31,307 nucleotides of DNA from UBA1737 sp964541525. GTDB taxonomy: Bacteria; Bacillota_I; Bacilli_A; ML615J-28; CAG-313. How positions within the stretch are numbered: the stretch's first letter is position 1; the number at the start of each line of letters is the position of its first letter. The position numbers were made by a program, and so were the translations under genes. The DNA is taken from NCBI GenBank assembly GCA_964541525.1, contig CAZIQF010000021.1:1-31307 (forward strand). Direction: 5' to 3'. Positions 8,166 through 15,850 of the stretch are shown one piece after another. The notes under the pieces are model-generated. The model saw only the letters and a list, made by a program, of their open reading frames with translations. It ran no database searches and was not told the origin of the DNA.

Positions 8166-10274
8166 TTATCGATTTATTGGTTTATGCATAATAGTTGTCA
8201 TTAAAGTAATTGATTCTGATAATTCACCTTTAGTTACAGTAATTTGATAACTAACCGTTTTAGATAGCGATGAGGTTTTTATTACTCTACCAAGGTTATT
8301 AACATACTCTAAATTATTAGAAGTAAAACTTACTTTATATCCTTCTTGTAGATATTGCAATACTGTATATTCTATCATTACTAATGATTTGAAGTGATTC
8401 CACATCCCCGCTTGTCTCATTGTTTGTGGACAATTTTTACCACTAAAATAATGATGTGGTACAACATCATCAATGGTTAAGCCGTTTTCATCCATTAGTT
8501 TTGCAACTAATTTTGCAAGTCGTTGCCAAGTATAATAGATATCATCACCCTTTGTAATACACGATTCAATTCCGATTGAATTTCGGTTTCCTCCATAGTT
8601 ACTAATTTTTTTATAAGTTGAGCTATACCATGTTTTACCCAAATAATACTCACCATCTTCTTGTAATACGCATCTAATTCCACAATCATTGATGTCTGAA
8701 GTTTTTAAAATTCTACCTTCATCCGTTGGTGCAACAACAGTTGTTTTCTGATTATCAATCGCATAAAAGCCATCTGATGTAATCGTAATTGTCGGATACT
8801 TTTCAGTTCCATAAACCCCTGTAGGAACTAGTTCATACATCCTAGAACCATCTCCTGCATGGTATGATGTTTCATCATCAGGGATATTATGATATACATC
8901 TTTATTGTCGACTACGTATTGATAGCTTGCTTCATATGCAGTATTTGTATCTTCATTATATTCATTATAAACAGTCATACTCCAATCCCTGGCAGTATAA
9001 GCTATATCACCAGTATCATGAACAGTTATATAATATTTCGGATATTTAGATCCTGGACGATTGCTGTTAGTTATCGGTGCAATATTTTCAGTTATCACTA
9101 AATCTTCAAATAAATACCCGATTACACTAGTACTTAATTCGTACGAATAAGTTTGTTGCCATCCTACAACATCAATTTGTTTTACAAGATTAGAACTTTC
9201 AGCAATACTTACAAAATATTGTAATAGTTCATCCATTGTATTTTTTTCACTGCTAACAGTTAAACCAATTGTTGCGTTAATTGATGGTTTATTAGCCAGT
9301 GATACTTTAATTTCAGTATAACCATCAGCGATTCCGGTAATAATACCATCTTCGATGCTTGCAATTTTGGGGTTATTGCTTTCATATATAAAGCCACCAG
9401 CAAGTAGTTCATCACTCAAATCATAATCAGAAATTACGATTTCAGTTGTATCTAAAACGCCAATTACTACCGCATTTTCTTTAAATGTTAAATCAAAATG
9501 AGGGAAAATCCATTTTGGTGTCAAGACCAAAGCACTTTCAAAATTACCATCAGATTCTAAAGTTTTAAAGGCTCCTTCATAGCCATCGATTTCCCATCCT
9601 ATAAATTCATAGTTTGGTTGTTCTAACACCGGTAAAGTAAATGGCATTTGTCCTGTATTATATTTGGTTGGCGCATCAGTTGGCAATAATTGTTGTTCTT
9701 CTTCATTCAAATTATAATTGAGTTCACAATCTTTACCATTAACGGTAACCATTACTTTTTGTTCATATACAACATTGTTTTCATTAGTATATGATGCAGT
9801 AATCTCACATGTTCCAGGTTTTATTCCATTGATTCTACAACTTGAAGTTTTTGGATCTGATATTGCAACAATGTTTTCATCACCGCTCTTCCATACAACT
9901 GCTACTTCTTCACTTAAGTTTTCATATTCAATACTTAATTTTGTGACTGATCCATGGTTAATTTCAGTTTTACCAATAATTGTAAAAGACACAAAAGGAA
10001 CAAATTCCCATTTAGCTACTAATGTAATGTTATTTGTAATCGGAGTTGCAAAATCAAATAATTGATCATTTTCAAACCATCCTAATAATTCATAATTATC
10101 TTTTTTTATTTGATAAGTTTCAACTAGTTTACCTTTTTCAACATTAGTAGTAAATACTATTTCATCATCACTTATAAATTGAACTTGATATGTTTTCTTT
10201 TTACAGCCAGTATTAAATAAACACACAAATACAGTTATCAGTATTAAAACTATGATTCGATTTTTTTTATTCAT
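8166..10274 (-). CDS. Lipoprotein N-acetylmuramoyl-L-alanine amidase (Amidase_2 type) with InlB and Big_2 domains
   Basis: I place the start at ATG 10274 (702 aa): AAGGAG at 10285-10290 is 10 nt upstream, whereas the in-frame TTG at 10283 nearly touches it. The N-terminus is a lipoprotein signal ending LFNTGC (Cys24; Asn at -3 is unusual). Domains: InlB-like repeat (about 29-92), Big_2-like (95-180), InlB-like (180-256), Big_2-like (258-343), then an Amidase_2 fold (about 412-620). Zinc ligands are likely His419 (TVHDTG), one of His607/His608 (PHHYFSG) and Cys615 (KNCP), the His/His/Cys set of T7-lysozyme-type amidases. YHAGD and NSIGIE motifs are also present. A further Ig-like segment (about 630-702) ends the protein. 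It should cleave the amide bond between MurNAc and the stem peptide at the cell surface. It shares layout and the pre-amidase linker with the giant neighbour. Confidence 0.9.
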   Translation of the reverse strand: MNKKNRIIVLILITVFVCLFNTGCKKKTYQVQFISDDEIVFTTNVEKGKLVETYQIKKDNYELLGWFENDQLFDFATPITNNITLVAKWEFVPFVSFTIIGKTEINHGSVTKLSIEYENLSEEVAVVWKSGDENIVAISDPKTSSCRINGIKPGTCEITASYTNENNVVYEQKVMVTVNGKDCELNYNLNEEEQQLLPTDAPTKYNTGQMPFTLPVLEQPNYEFIGWEIDGYEGAFKTLESDGNFESALVLTPKWIFPHFDLTFKENAVVIGVLDTTEIVISDYDLSDELLAGGFIYESNNPKIASIEDGIITGIADGYTEIKVSLANKPSINATIGLTVSSEKNTMDELLQYFVSIAESSNLVKQIDVVGWQQTYSYELSTSVIGYLFEDLVITENIAPITNSNRPGSKYPKYYITVHDTGDIAYTARDWSMTVYNEYNEDTNTAYEASYQYVVDNKDVYHNIPDDETSYHAGDGSRMYELVPTGVYGTEKYPTITITSDGFYAIDNQKTTVVAPTDEGRILKTSDINDCGIRCVLQEDGEYYLGKTWYSSTYKKISNYGGNRNSIGIESCITKGDDIYYTWQRLAKLVAKLMDENGLTIDDVVPHHYFSGKNCPQTMRQAGMWNHFKSLVMIEYTVLQYLQEGYKVSFTSNNLEYVNNLGRVIKTSSLSKTVSYQITVTKGELSESITLMTTIMHKPINR

Positions 10275-10305
10275 TTTATTCAATCTCCTTCATCATTTCG
10301 ATATT

Positions 10306-10334
10306 ATTATACACTATTCATACTTTTATTTCAA
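10306..10334 (-). promoter_or_regulatory. Sigma-A-type promoter of the amidase lipoprotein gene
   Basis: On the minus strand, TTGAAA (10329-10334), 17 nt, TATAAT (10306-10311). It begins immediately after the last element of the dnaJ terminator array. Confidence 0.85.
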
Positions 10335-10342
10335 GCAAAAAA

Positions 10343-10422
10343 GGAATTACAAAAAAAAGGAAAAAAGGAATTACAAAAAAAAGGAATTGCAAAAAAAAGG
10401 AATTACATGAAAGTAATTCCTT
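10343..10422 (-). terminator. dnaJ terminator with multiplied 3' arms
   Basis: On the minus strand, AAGGAATTAC (10413-10422), a six-base loop and GTAATTCCTT form the hairpin, followed by a T-run. The 3' arm plus T-run is then repeated: GGAATTAC/GC cores occur on the plus strand at 10399-10406, 10383-10390, 10367-10374 and 10343-10350 (steps of 16, 16 and 24 nt). Confidence 0.85.
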
Positions 10423-10431
10423 GGGTAATCA

Positions 10432-11541
10432 TTATTTTTTAAAGAACTTTTTAATACGATCAAATAAACTATTACCAGTAGTTTCATCTGTTTCTGATAA
10501 TTCTTTGAACAACTCTTGTTGTTTCTTAGTTAAGTTAGTTGGTGTCACAACTTTAATCACAACAATTTGGTGACCAATCTTTTTCGTAATTTTATTATTA
10601 ATTCCCTTATCAGCAAGACGATATTTATCACCATTTTGTGTCCCTGGCTTAATAGTCATTTTTACCGTACCAGTAATCGTTTTTACATCAATAGTTGCAC
10701 CTAGTGCTGCTTGACTAAACGTAATTGGTAATTCTAAGATTATATTATTACCATCACGAACAAAGAATTCATGATCTTTAACTGTAACATGCACATATAA
10801 ATCACCTGTTTGACCACCTCTAGTTCCAGCTTCACCTTCACCAGCGACTCTAATCGTTTGATCATTGTCAATACCACCAGGAATATTTACTGCAATATTC
10901 TTTGATACTCGCATTCTTCCTTGGCCATTACAGTTAGGACAAGCTCGTTTAATTTTTTTACCAGTTCCTCGACATTCTGGGCAATCTGCTTCCGAACGCA
11001 TTTGACCTAAAATGGTATTTTGAACTGTAACAACACGACCACGTCCATTACATCTTGTACATGTAGTAATATCATCTTTAGAATATGCTCCCGTTCCGCC
11101 ACATTGTGTACATGAATCATACTTAGTGAATTTGATTTCTTTTCTTACGCCAGAACAAGCTTCTTCAAATGAAATTGTTACATCTTGCTCAATATCACGC
11201 CCTTTTTGGGGACCACCTTTTTTTGAAGCGCCTCCACCAAAAAAGCTACTAAAGATATCTTCGAAGCCAGAAAATCCTGAAAATCCATCAAATCCAGAAG
11301 CACCACCATTAAAACCTGATGGTTCTTCTGTTCCAAAGCGATCATAATTTGAACGCTTTTCCGGATCACTTAAGCAATCATATGCTACTTGAATTTCGGC
11401 AAATCTTTCATTCGCATTTGGTTCTTTGCACACATCAGGATGATATTTTTTTGCAAGCACACGATAAGCTTTTTTTATATCTTCTTGTGAGGCATCTTTT
11501 GGTACACCTAATATTTCATAATAATCTTTTTTTGTCGCCAT
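10432..11541 (-). CDS. dnaJ: Chaperone DnaJ (Hsp40)
   Basis: Co-chaperone that delivers unfolded proteins to DnaK and stimulates its ATPase; cytoplasmic. 369 aa, usual length. J domain at 1-70 with HPD at 34-36, Gly/Phe-rich linker (about 75-107), and four CxxCxGxG zinc motifs beginning at Cys144, Cys161, Cys187 and Cys201, then the C-terminal substrate-binding domains. ATG 11541 is preceded by AAGAGGAG. Last gene of the hrcA-grpE-dnaK-dnaJ operon, 40 nt after dnaK, and followed by an unusual repeated terminator. Confidence 0.98.
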   Translation of the reverse strand: MATKKDYYEILGVPKDASQEDIKKAYRVLAKKYHPDVCKEPNANERFAEIQVAYDCLSDPEKRSNYDRFGTEEPSGFNGGASGFDGFSGFSGFEDIFSSFFGGGASKKGGPQKGRDIEQDVTISFEEACSGVRKEIKFTKYDSCTQCGGTGAYSKDDITTCTRCNGRGRVVTVQNTILGQMRSEADCPECRGTGKKIKRACPNCNGQGRMRVSKNIAVNIPGGIDNDQTIRVAGEGEAGTRGGQTGDLYVHVTVKDHEFFVRDGNNIILELPITFSQAALGATIDVKTITGTVKMTIKPGTQNGDKYRLADKGINNKITKKIGHQIVVIKVVTPTNLTKKQQELFKELSETDETTGNSLFDRIKKFFKK

Positions 11542-11581
11542 AAAAAAGGCCTCCTCTTATTTTTTAATTTGTTAATTATTT

Positions 11582-13420
11582 TTATTTATTGTTATGATCA
11601 TCATTTGATATATCTTCAAAGTCAGCATTTACTGTGCCATCATCATTTTGCGATGCACCACCTGCATTATTTTGGCTATTTTGAGATTTTTGGTATGCTT
11701 TTGTTGCAACACCTTGAGCTGCTTGTAGTAATGCATCTTTTTTATTTCTGATTAATTCTAAGTCTGATCCTGCTAATGCTGATTCTAGATCTTTAATTGC
11801 ATTTTCTACTTGTGTTTTTTCTTCTTCAGTTACTTCTGTTCCTAAATCTTTAATTGATGATTGAATTTGGAAGATGTATTGAGAACATTCATTTCTTAAA
11901 TCAGCTTCTTCTTTCTTAGCTTTGTCGGCATCTGCATTTGCTTCTGCTTCTTTAACCATACGATCAATTTCATCTTCTGATAAGCTTGAATTACCTGTAA
12001 TTGTAATTGTTTGAACCTTACCAGTTCCTAAATCTTTAGCCGATACATGAACAATACCATTTGCATCAATATCAAATTTTACTTCAATTTGTGGAACACC
12101 ACGAGGTGCTAGTGGAATACCTGATAATTGGAAACGGCCTAGTGTTTTATTATCAGCAGCCATACTTCTTTCACCTTGAACTACGTGAATATCTACAGCT
12201 GGTTGATTATCTGCAGCAGTTGAGAATACTTGTGATTTAGTTGTTGGAATTGTTGTATTACGTGGAATAATTACTGTTGATACACCACCTAATGTTTCAA
12301 TACCAAGTGAAAGTGGTGTTACATCTAATAATAATACATCATTAACGTCACCAGCAAGTACACCACCTTGAATAGCAGCACCCATTGCAACTACTTCATC
12401 AGGATTAATTGAACGGTTTGGTTCTTTACCTAATTCACGACGTACTAATTCTTGAACACATGGAACACGTGTTGATCCACCGACTAATAGCACTTGGTCT
12501 AAATCTCTAGCAGTAATTTTAGCTTGTTTTAAGGCATCTCTTACTGCAACACAAGTTGAATCAACTAAATCTTTAATTAATGATTCAAATGTAGCACGAG
12601 TTACATGAACATCAAAGTGAACTGGTTCACCATTTACCATTGTAATAAATGGAATATTAACATCAGCACTTGTAACATTACTTAAAGTCTTTTTAGCTTC
12701 TTCAGCAGCAAGTTTTAATCTGAACATTGCCGATTTATCATTGCTTAAATCAATACCATTTTGTTTTTTAAATTCACTTACTAAATAATTAACTAAACGA
12801 TTATCGAAGTCATCACCACCAAGACGATTATTACCAGCAGTTGCAAGTACTTCGTATGTTCCATCAGCAAGACTTAAGATTGATACATCGAATGTACCTC
12901 CACCTAAGTCATATACTAATATCGTTTGTTCTTTTGATTGATCTTTGTCAATACCATAAGCTAATGCAGCTGCAGTTGGTTCATTAATGATACGTTTTAC
13001 ATCTAAGCCAGCGATTTTACCAGCATCTTTAGTAGCTTGTCTTTGTGCATCGTTAAAATATGCAGGAACAGTAATTACAGCTTCAGTAACAGGGCATCCT
13101 AAATATGATTCAGCAGTTTTCTTTAAATTTTGAAGAATCATTGCTGAAATTTCTTGTGGTGTATAATCTTTGTTTGTTGATTTGATATGGATTTTATGAT
13201 CAGTACCCATATGACGTTTTACAGAAAATACAGTGTCAAGATTAGTTGCTGCTTGACGACGTGCAGTTTCACCAACAATAATTTCACCATTTCTAAATGC
13301 AACAACTGATGGAGTTGTACGTAATCCATCCGCATTCACAATAACAGTAGCTTCGCCACCTTCAATAACAGATACACATGAATTTGTTGTACCTAAATCA
13401 ATACCAATAATTTTACTCAT
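11582..13420 (-). CDS. dnaK: Chaperone DnaK (Hsp70)
   Basis: ATP-dependent chaperone that binds exposed hydrophobic segments, working with DnaJ and the exchange factor GrpE. 612 aa. The ATPase domain opens with IGIDLGTTNSCV, has VYDLGGGTFDVS (phosphate 2) and LLVGGSTRVP, the inter-domain linker is DVNDVLLLDVTPLSLG, and the substrate-binding part follows. The C-terminal tail is Asn/Gln/Asp-rich and ends DDHNNK. ATG 13420 has GGAGG at 13430-13434. No separate promoter was seen in the 25-nt gap after grpE, so expression should depend on the CIRCE-controlled promoter upstream of hrcA. Confidence 0.98.
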   Translation of the reverse strand: MSKIIGIDLGTTNSCVSVIEGGEATVIVNADGLRTTPSVVAFRNGEIIVGETARRQAATNLDTVFSVKRHMGTDHKIHIKSTNKDYTPQEISAMILQNLKKTAESYLGCPVTEAVITVPAYFNDAQRQATKDAGKIAGLDVKRIINEPTAAALAYGIDKDQSKEQTILVYDLGGGTFDVSILSLADGTYEVLATAGNNRLGGDDFDNRLVNYLVSEFKKQNGIDLSNDKSAMFRLKLAAEEAKKTLSNVTSADVNIPFITMVNGEPVHFDVHVTRATFESLIKDLVDSTCVAVRDALKQAKITARDLDQVLLVGGSTRVPCVQELVRRELGKEPNRSINPDEVVAMGAAIQGGVLAGDVNDVLLLDVTPLSLGIETLGGVSTVIIPRNTTIPTTKSQVFSTAADNQPAVDIHVVQGERSMAADNKTLGRFQLSGIPLAPRGVPQIEVKFDIDANGIVHVSAKDLGTGKVQTITITGNSSLSEDEIDRMVKEAEANADADKAKKEEADLRNECSQYIFQIQSSIKDLGTEVTEEEKTQVENAIKDLESALAGSDLELIRNKKDALLQAAQGVATKAYQKSQNSQNNAGGASQNDDGTVNADFEDISNDDHNNK

Positions 13421-13445
13421 AAATTTTTTCCTCCTAAAATGTTTT

Positions 13446-14012
13446 TTATTTACTTACTTTAACCATTGCTGGTCTTAAAACTCTGTCTTTATACATATAA
13501 CCTGTCATTACTACTTCTGTGACAGTCCCAGGTTCTACACCTTCACATTCGACACTTTCTAAAGCAGATGCGAAATTAGGGTCGAATGGTTTATTTAAAC
13601 AATCAATCTTTGTTACACCATAATTTTCTAAGATGTTTTTCAAACGATTGTTAATCATAATGAAACCACTTAAATATTTTTTAAGTTTTTCATCTTCTGT
13701 TTTTGCTGATACAGCTTGATCAAAAACATCTAATGTTTCGATTGCCTCAAGTAGAAAATCATTTAAAGCATATTTTCTTTCTCTTACTCTTTCTTCATTA
13801 ACACGCTTTCTAAAATTTTCAAATTCAGCTTGCTTTCTTAATAATTGATCCATTAACTTTTCATTTTCTTCTTTTAATTTTAGATACTCTGGATCATTTT
13901 TTACATCATACTGTTTTTTCTTTTTTTCTTTTTTAGTTTCTTCAACTACTTCTTCTTGAACTTGTTCTTCATTTGAAACTTGTTCATTTTGATTTTTATT
14001 TTCCTCTGGCAA
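13446..14012 (-). CDS. grpE: Nucleotide exchange factor GrpE
   Basis: Releases ADP from DnaK to reset the chaperone cycle. 188 aa. A low-complexity Glu/Lys/Gln-rich N-terminus (about 1-45) precedes the long dimerising helix with LLRKQAEFENFRKR, and the beta domain near the end has VTEVVMTGY and RPAMVKVS. The start is TTG 14012, chosen because GGAGG (14021-14025) sits 8 nt upstream. That ribosome site overlaps the TAG stop of hrcA, so the two are probably translationally coupled. Confidence 0.96.
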   Translation of the reverse strand: MPEENKNQNEQVSNEEQVQEEVVEETKKEKKKKQYDVKNDPEYLKLKEENEKLMDQLLRKQAEFENFRKRVNEERVRERKYALNDFLLEAIETLDVFDQAVSAKTEDEKLKKYLSGFIMINNRLKNILENYGVTKIDCLNKPFDPNFASALESVECEGVEPGTVTEVVMTGYMYKDRVLRPAMVKVSK

Positions 14013-14024
14013 ATTATATTCCTC

Positions 14025-15068
14025 CTATTTCATATTATTTACGATACATTTTAGCAACGATATCATATACCGATATTTCATTCTTAATGGTCCATAAACA
14101 GTAATTGCTCCTGTTCCATGTTTACTTTGATAATATGCAGTGATTGTTGCACATTTTTTCATGATGTTAATTGGATTTTCACTACCTATTTTAATTGTTA
14201 CATTGTTACTTTCAGAACTACTAATGACTGGAAGTGGTCCAGAATCAAATTCAGTAATCTGATATATTGATTCATTTTTTAATGATTCAATATACTCTTG
14301 AGCAATAATGATATCGGCAAAATCAGGGTGTTTTAAAATATTATATTGACCAATGATTGTTTTTTTGTCATCAACTAGTTTTCTAATATTTCTTAAGCAT
14401 ATTTCTAATACTGCTTCCGCATTAGTCATGTAATCAAAGAATCCATCATTAACAATTTCAATTCGTTTGGCATTTTTGAAATCATTAAGTAGTACATCAT
14501 GAAGCTTTTCATCTAAATATTCAACTGTATTTTCAATGCTGGTAATATTAATTCCATTAGGAATAGATGCTTCTTTGTGTAGAACTAAGCCTTGATCAGT
14601 CACCATTATAAATAAGCCTTTTTGATTTTTTAAATAAACAAATGATAGTTTTTTAATCACAGAATTAAAGGCAGTTTTTTCCAATAATATTGCTCCGTAA
14701 TTAAAGTCACGATTATCAATAACTGTTTTTAACAGGTTGGCTGCAGCCTCCTTGCGAGGGAGTTTTGAATTTTCAAAATATTGAATTACTTGTTCATTTA
14801 ATTCATCTGATAGGTTATCAATATTCATCAGTTCATCTACATATAACCGATACCCCTTTTCAGTTGGAACTCTACCACTAGAAGTATGAGTTTTTTCTAA
14901 ATAGCCGTATTCTTCAAGCAATGCCATTTCATTTCTTAAGGTTGCAGTTGAAACGCTTAAATCTTCATATTTTGCCAGTGCACTTGAACCAATTGGTTCA
15001 GCTGTACTATTTTCAGTGTATGCTTCAACTATTGCAATCATAATCTTTTTTTGACGATCTGTTAGCAT
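14025..15068 (-). CDS. hrcA: Heat-inducible transcription repressor HrcA
   Basis: Repressor of the heat-shock genes that binds CIRCE and needs the GroE chaperonin for activity. I choose ATG 15068 (MLTDRQKKI, 347 aa) because AAAGGAGG (15076-15083) lies 7 nt upstream. A longer reading from GTG 15089 would begin inside the CIRCE operator and is unlikely. The N-terminal winged helix has EPIGSSAL and VSTATLRNEMALLEEYGYLEKTHTSSGR, typical of HrcA, followed by the GAF-like middle domain. First gene of its operon and autoregulated through two CIRCE sites. Confidence 0.97.
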   Translation of the reverse strand: MLTDRQKKIMIAIVEAYTENSTAEPIGSSALAKYEDLSVSTATLRNEMALLEEYGYLEKTHTSSGRVPTEKGYRLYVDELMNIDNLSDELNEQVIQYFENSKLPRKEAAANLLKTVIDNRDFNYGAILLEKTAFNSVIKKLSFVYLKNQKGLFIMVTDQGLVLHKEASIPNGINITSIENTVEYLDEKLHDVLLNDFKNAKRIEIVNDGFFDYMTNAEAVLEICLRNIRKLVDDKKTIIGQYNILKHPDFADIIIAQEYIESLKNESIYQITEFDSGPLPVISSSESNNVTIKIGSENPINIMKKCATITAYYQSKHGTGAITVYGPLRMKYRYMISLLKCIVNNMK

Positions 15069-15082
15069 CAAAGCACCTCCTT

Positions 15083-15109
15083 TTAGCACTCTTATTGATT
15101 AACTGCTAA
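15083..15109 (-). promoter_or_regulatory. CIRCE operator 1 (promoter-proximal)
   Basis: TTAGCACTC (15083-15091), 9-nt spacer, AACTGCTAA (15101-15109). The first arm is a perfect consensus half, the second matches 7 of 9. It lies just after the -10 box and overlaps the hrcA leader, including part of the ribosome-binding site. Confidence 0.93.
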
Positions 15110-15110
15110 T

Positions 15111-15139
15111 ATTATATCACACTATTTTAGCACTGTCAA
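15111..15139 (-). promoter_or_regulatory. Sigma-A promoter of the hrcA operon
   Basis: Minus strand TTGACA (15134-15139), exactly 17 nt, TATAAT (15111-15116): a perfect consensus. Its -35 lies inside CIRCE operator 2 and its start region in operator 1, so HrcA can block it from both sides. Confidence 0.93.
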
Positions 15140-15153
15140 GTATAAAGTGCTAA
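15127..15153 (-). promoter_or_regulatory. CIRCE operator 2 (covers the -35)
   Basis: TTAGCACTG (15127-15135), 9-nt spacer, AAGTGCTAA (15145-15153). Each arm matches 8 of 9 consensus positions. The two CIRCE centres are 44 bp apart. Confidence 0.92.
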
Positions 15154-15204
15154 TTTTTTTATATTTTATGAATTTTTTTATTTTTTTATACTCCATTAAG
15201 CAAA

Positions 15205-15236
15205 AAAATAAGTTCCGATAATACAGAACTTATTTT
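15205..15236 (-). terminator. Terminator of the yqeG-to-hydrolase gene block
   Basis: Perfect 11-bp arms AAAATAAGTTC (15205-15215) and GAACTTATTTT (15226-15236), 10-nt loop, followed on the minus strand by a T-run. The TAA stop of the upstream hydrolase lies inside the stem. Confidence 0.88.
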
Positions 15237-15850
15237 AAATACGGATTATATTTTAAAGCATCTTTTAATATAAACGAAAAATTATGTCCAGGATAAATTT
15301 TAAGATTTGGGTTTAAAGTTTTAATTTTAGCTAAAGAAGTTTTTAATGTCAAATAATTACCAGTTGGTAAATCATATCTACCAATTGATGTTGAAAATAA
15401 TACATCACCAATAAATAAACAATCATCAATTAAATATCCAATTGAACAATTAGAATGGCCTGGCAAATAAAGACATTTAAGTTTATAATTACCCAATTCT
15501 TTAGTTTGAAATTCATTTAATATTTCAACTTTATTCATATCAATTTCATCTAATTGCTTAACACTAAATAAACTAGCACATGAAGCATATATATCAGTTA
15601 ACTTCTTTAATGCATTTTTATGCATATATACTTTTGTATCGTATTGTTTAAGCAATTCATTTAGCGATTTAAAATGATCATAGTGAGCATGCGTTAGAAA
15701 AATTCCTAAAACCTTTTTATCACCAATAAAATTACTTAAGACCTTTACACTATTAGCTGGATCGATAACAATACAAGTATCCTGATTATAGATAAGATAA
15801 GTGTTAGCATTTATCTCTTCATCACAAAATGATTCAATTTTAAAATTCAT
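15230..15850 (-). CDS. Metallo-beta-lactamase-fold hydrolase (glyoxalase II-like)
   Basis: Small (206 aa) cytoplasmic member of the metallo-beta-lactamase superfamily, close to the GloB-like family of Gram-positive bacteria. The metal site is complete by eye: THAHYDH at 53-59, His132 (LPGHS), Asp149 (FIGDVLF) and His189 (YPGHN). The substrate is unknown; a glutathione or other thiol ester is only a guess from the family. Its ATG overlaps the stop of the upstream sugar-kinase gene by one base (TAATG), so the two are translationally coupled. Its own stop lies inside the terminator stem. Confidence 0.9.
   Translation of the reverse strand: MNFKIESFCDEEINANTYLIYNQDTCIVIDPANSVKVLSNFIGDKKVLGIFLTHAHYDHFKSLNELLKQYDTKVYMHKNALKKLTDIYASCASLFSVKQLDEIDMNKVEILNEFQTKELGNYKLKCLYLPGHSNCSIGYLIDDCLFIGDVLFSTSIGRYDLPTGNYLTLKTSLAKIKTLNPNLKIYPGHNFSFILKDALKYNPYLK

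Noticed and set aside
8864..9101. Plus-strand reading frames inside the amidase lipoprotein gene
   Set aside because: They are out-of-phase shadows of the strongly supported minus-strand gene, with no ribosome sites and no recognisable domains.
10341..10410. Possible CRISPR-like array in the short repeats after dnaJ
   Set aside because: Unit length 16-24 nt, no unique spacers, and the units are copies of the terminator 3' arm and T-run.
11126..11543. Plus-strand frames opposite dnaJ
   Set aside because: DnaJ motifs on the minus strand explain the region fully. The opposite frames are mirror translations of the Gly/Phe-rich and J-domain codons.
15069..15089. Longer hrcA start at GTG 15089
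   Set aside because: It lies inside CIRCE operator 1 and has no ribosome site, whereas ATG 15068 has AAAGGAGG at good spacing.
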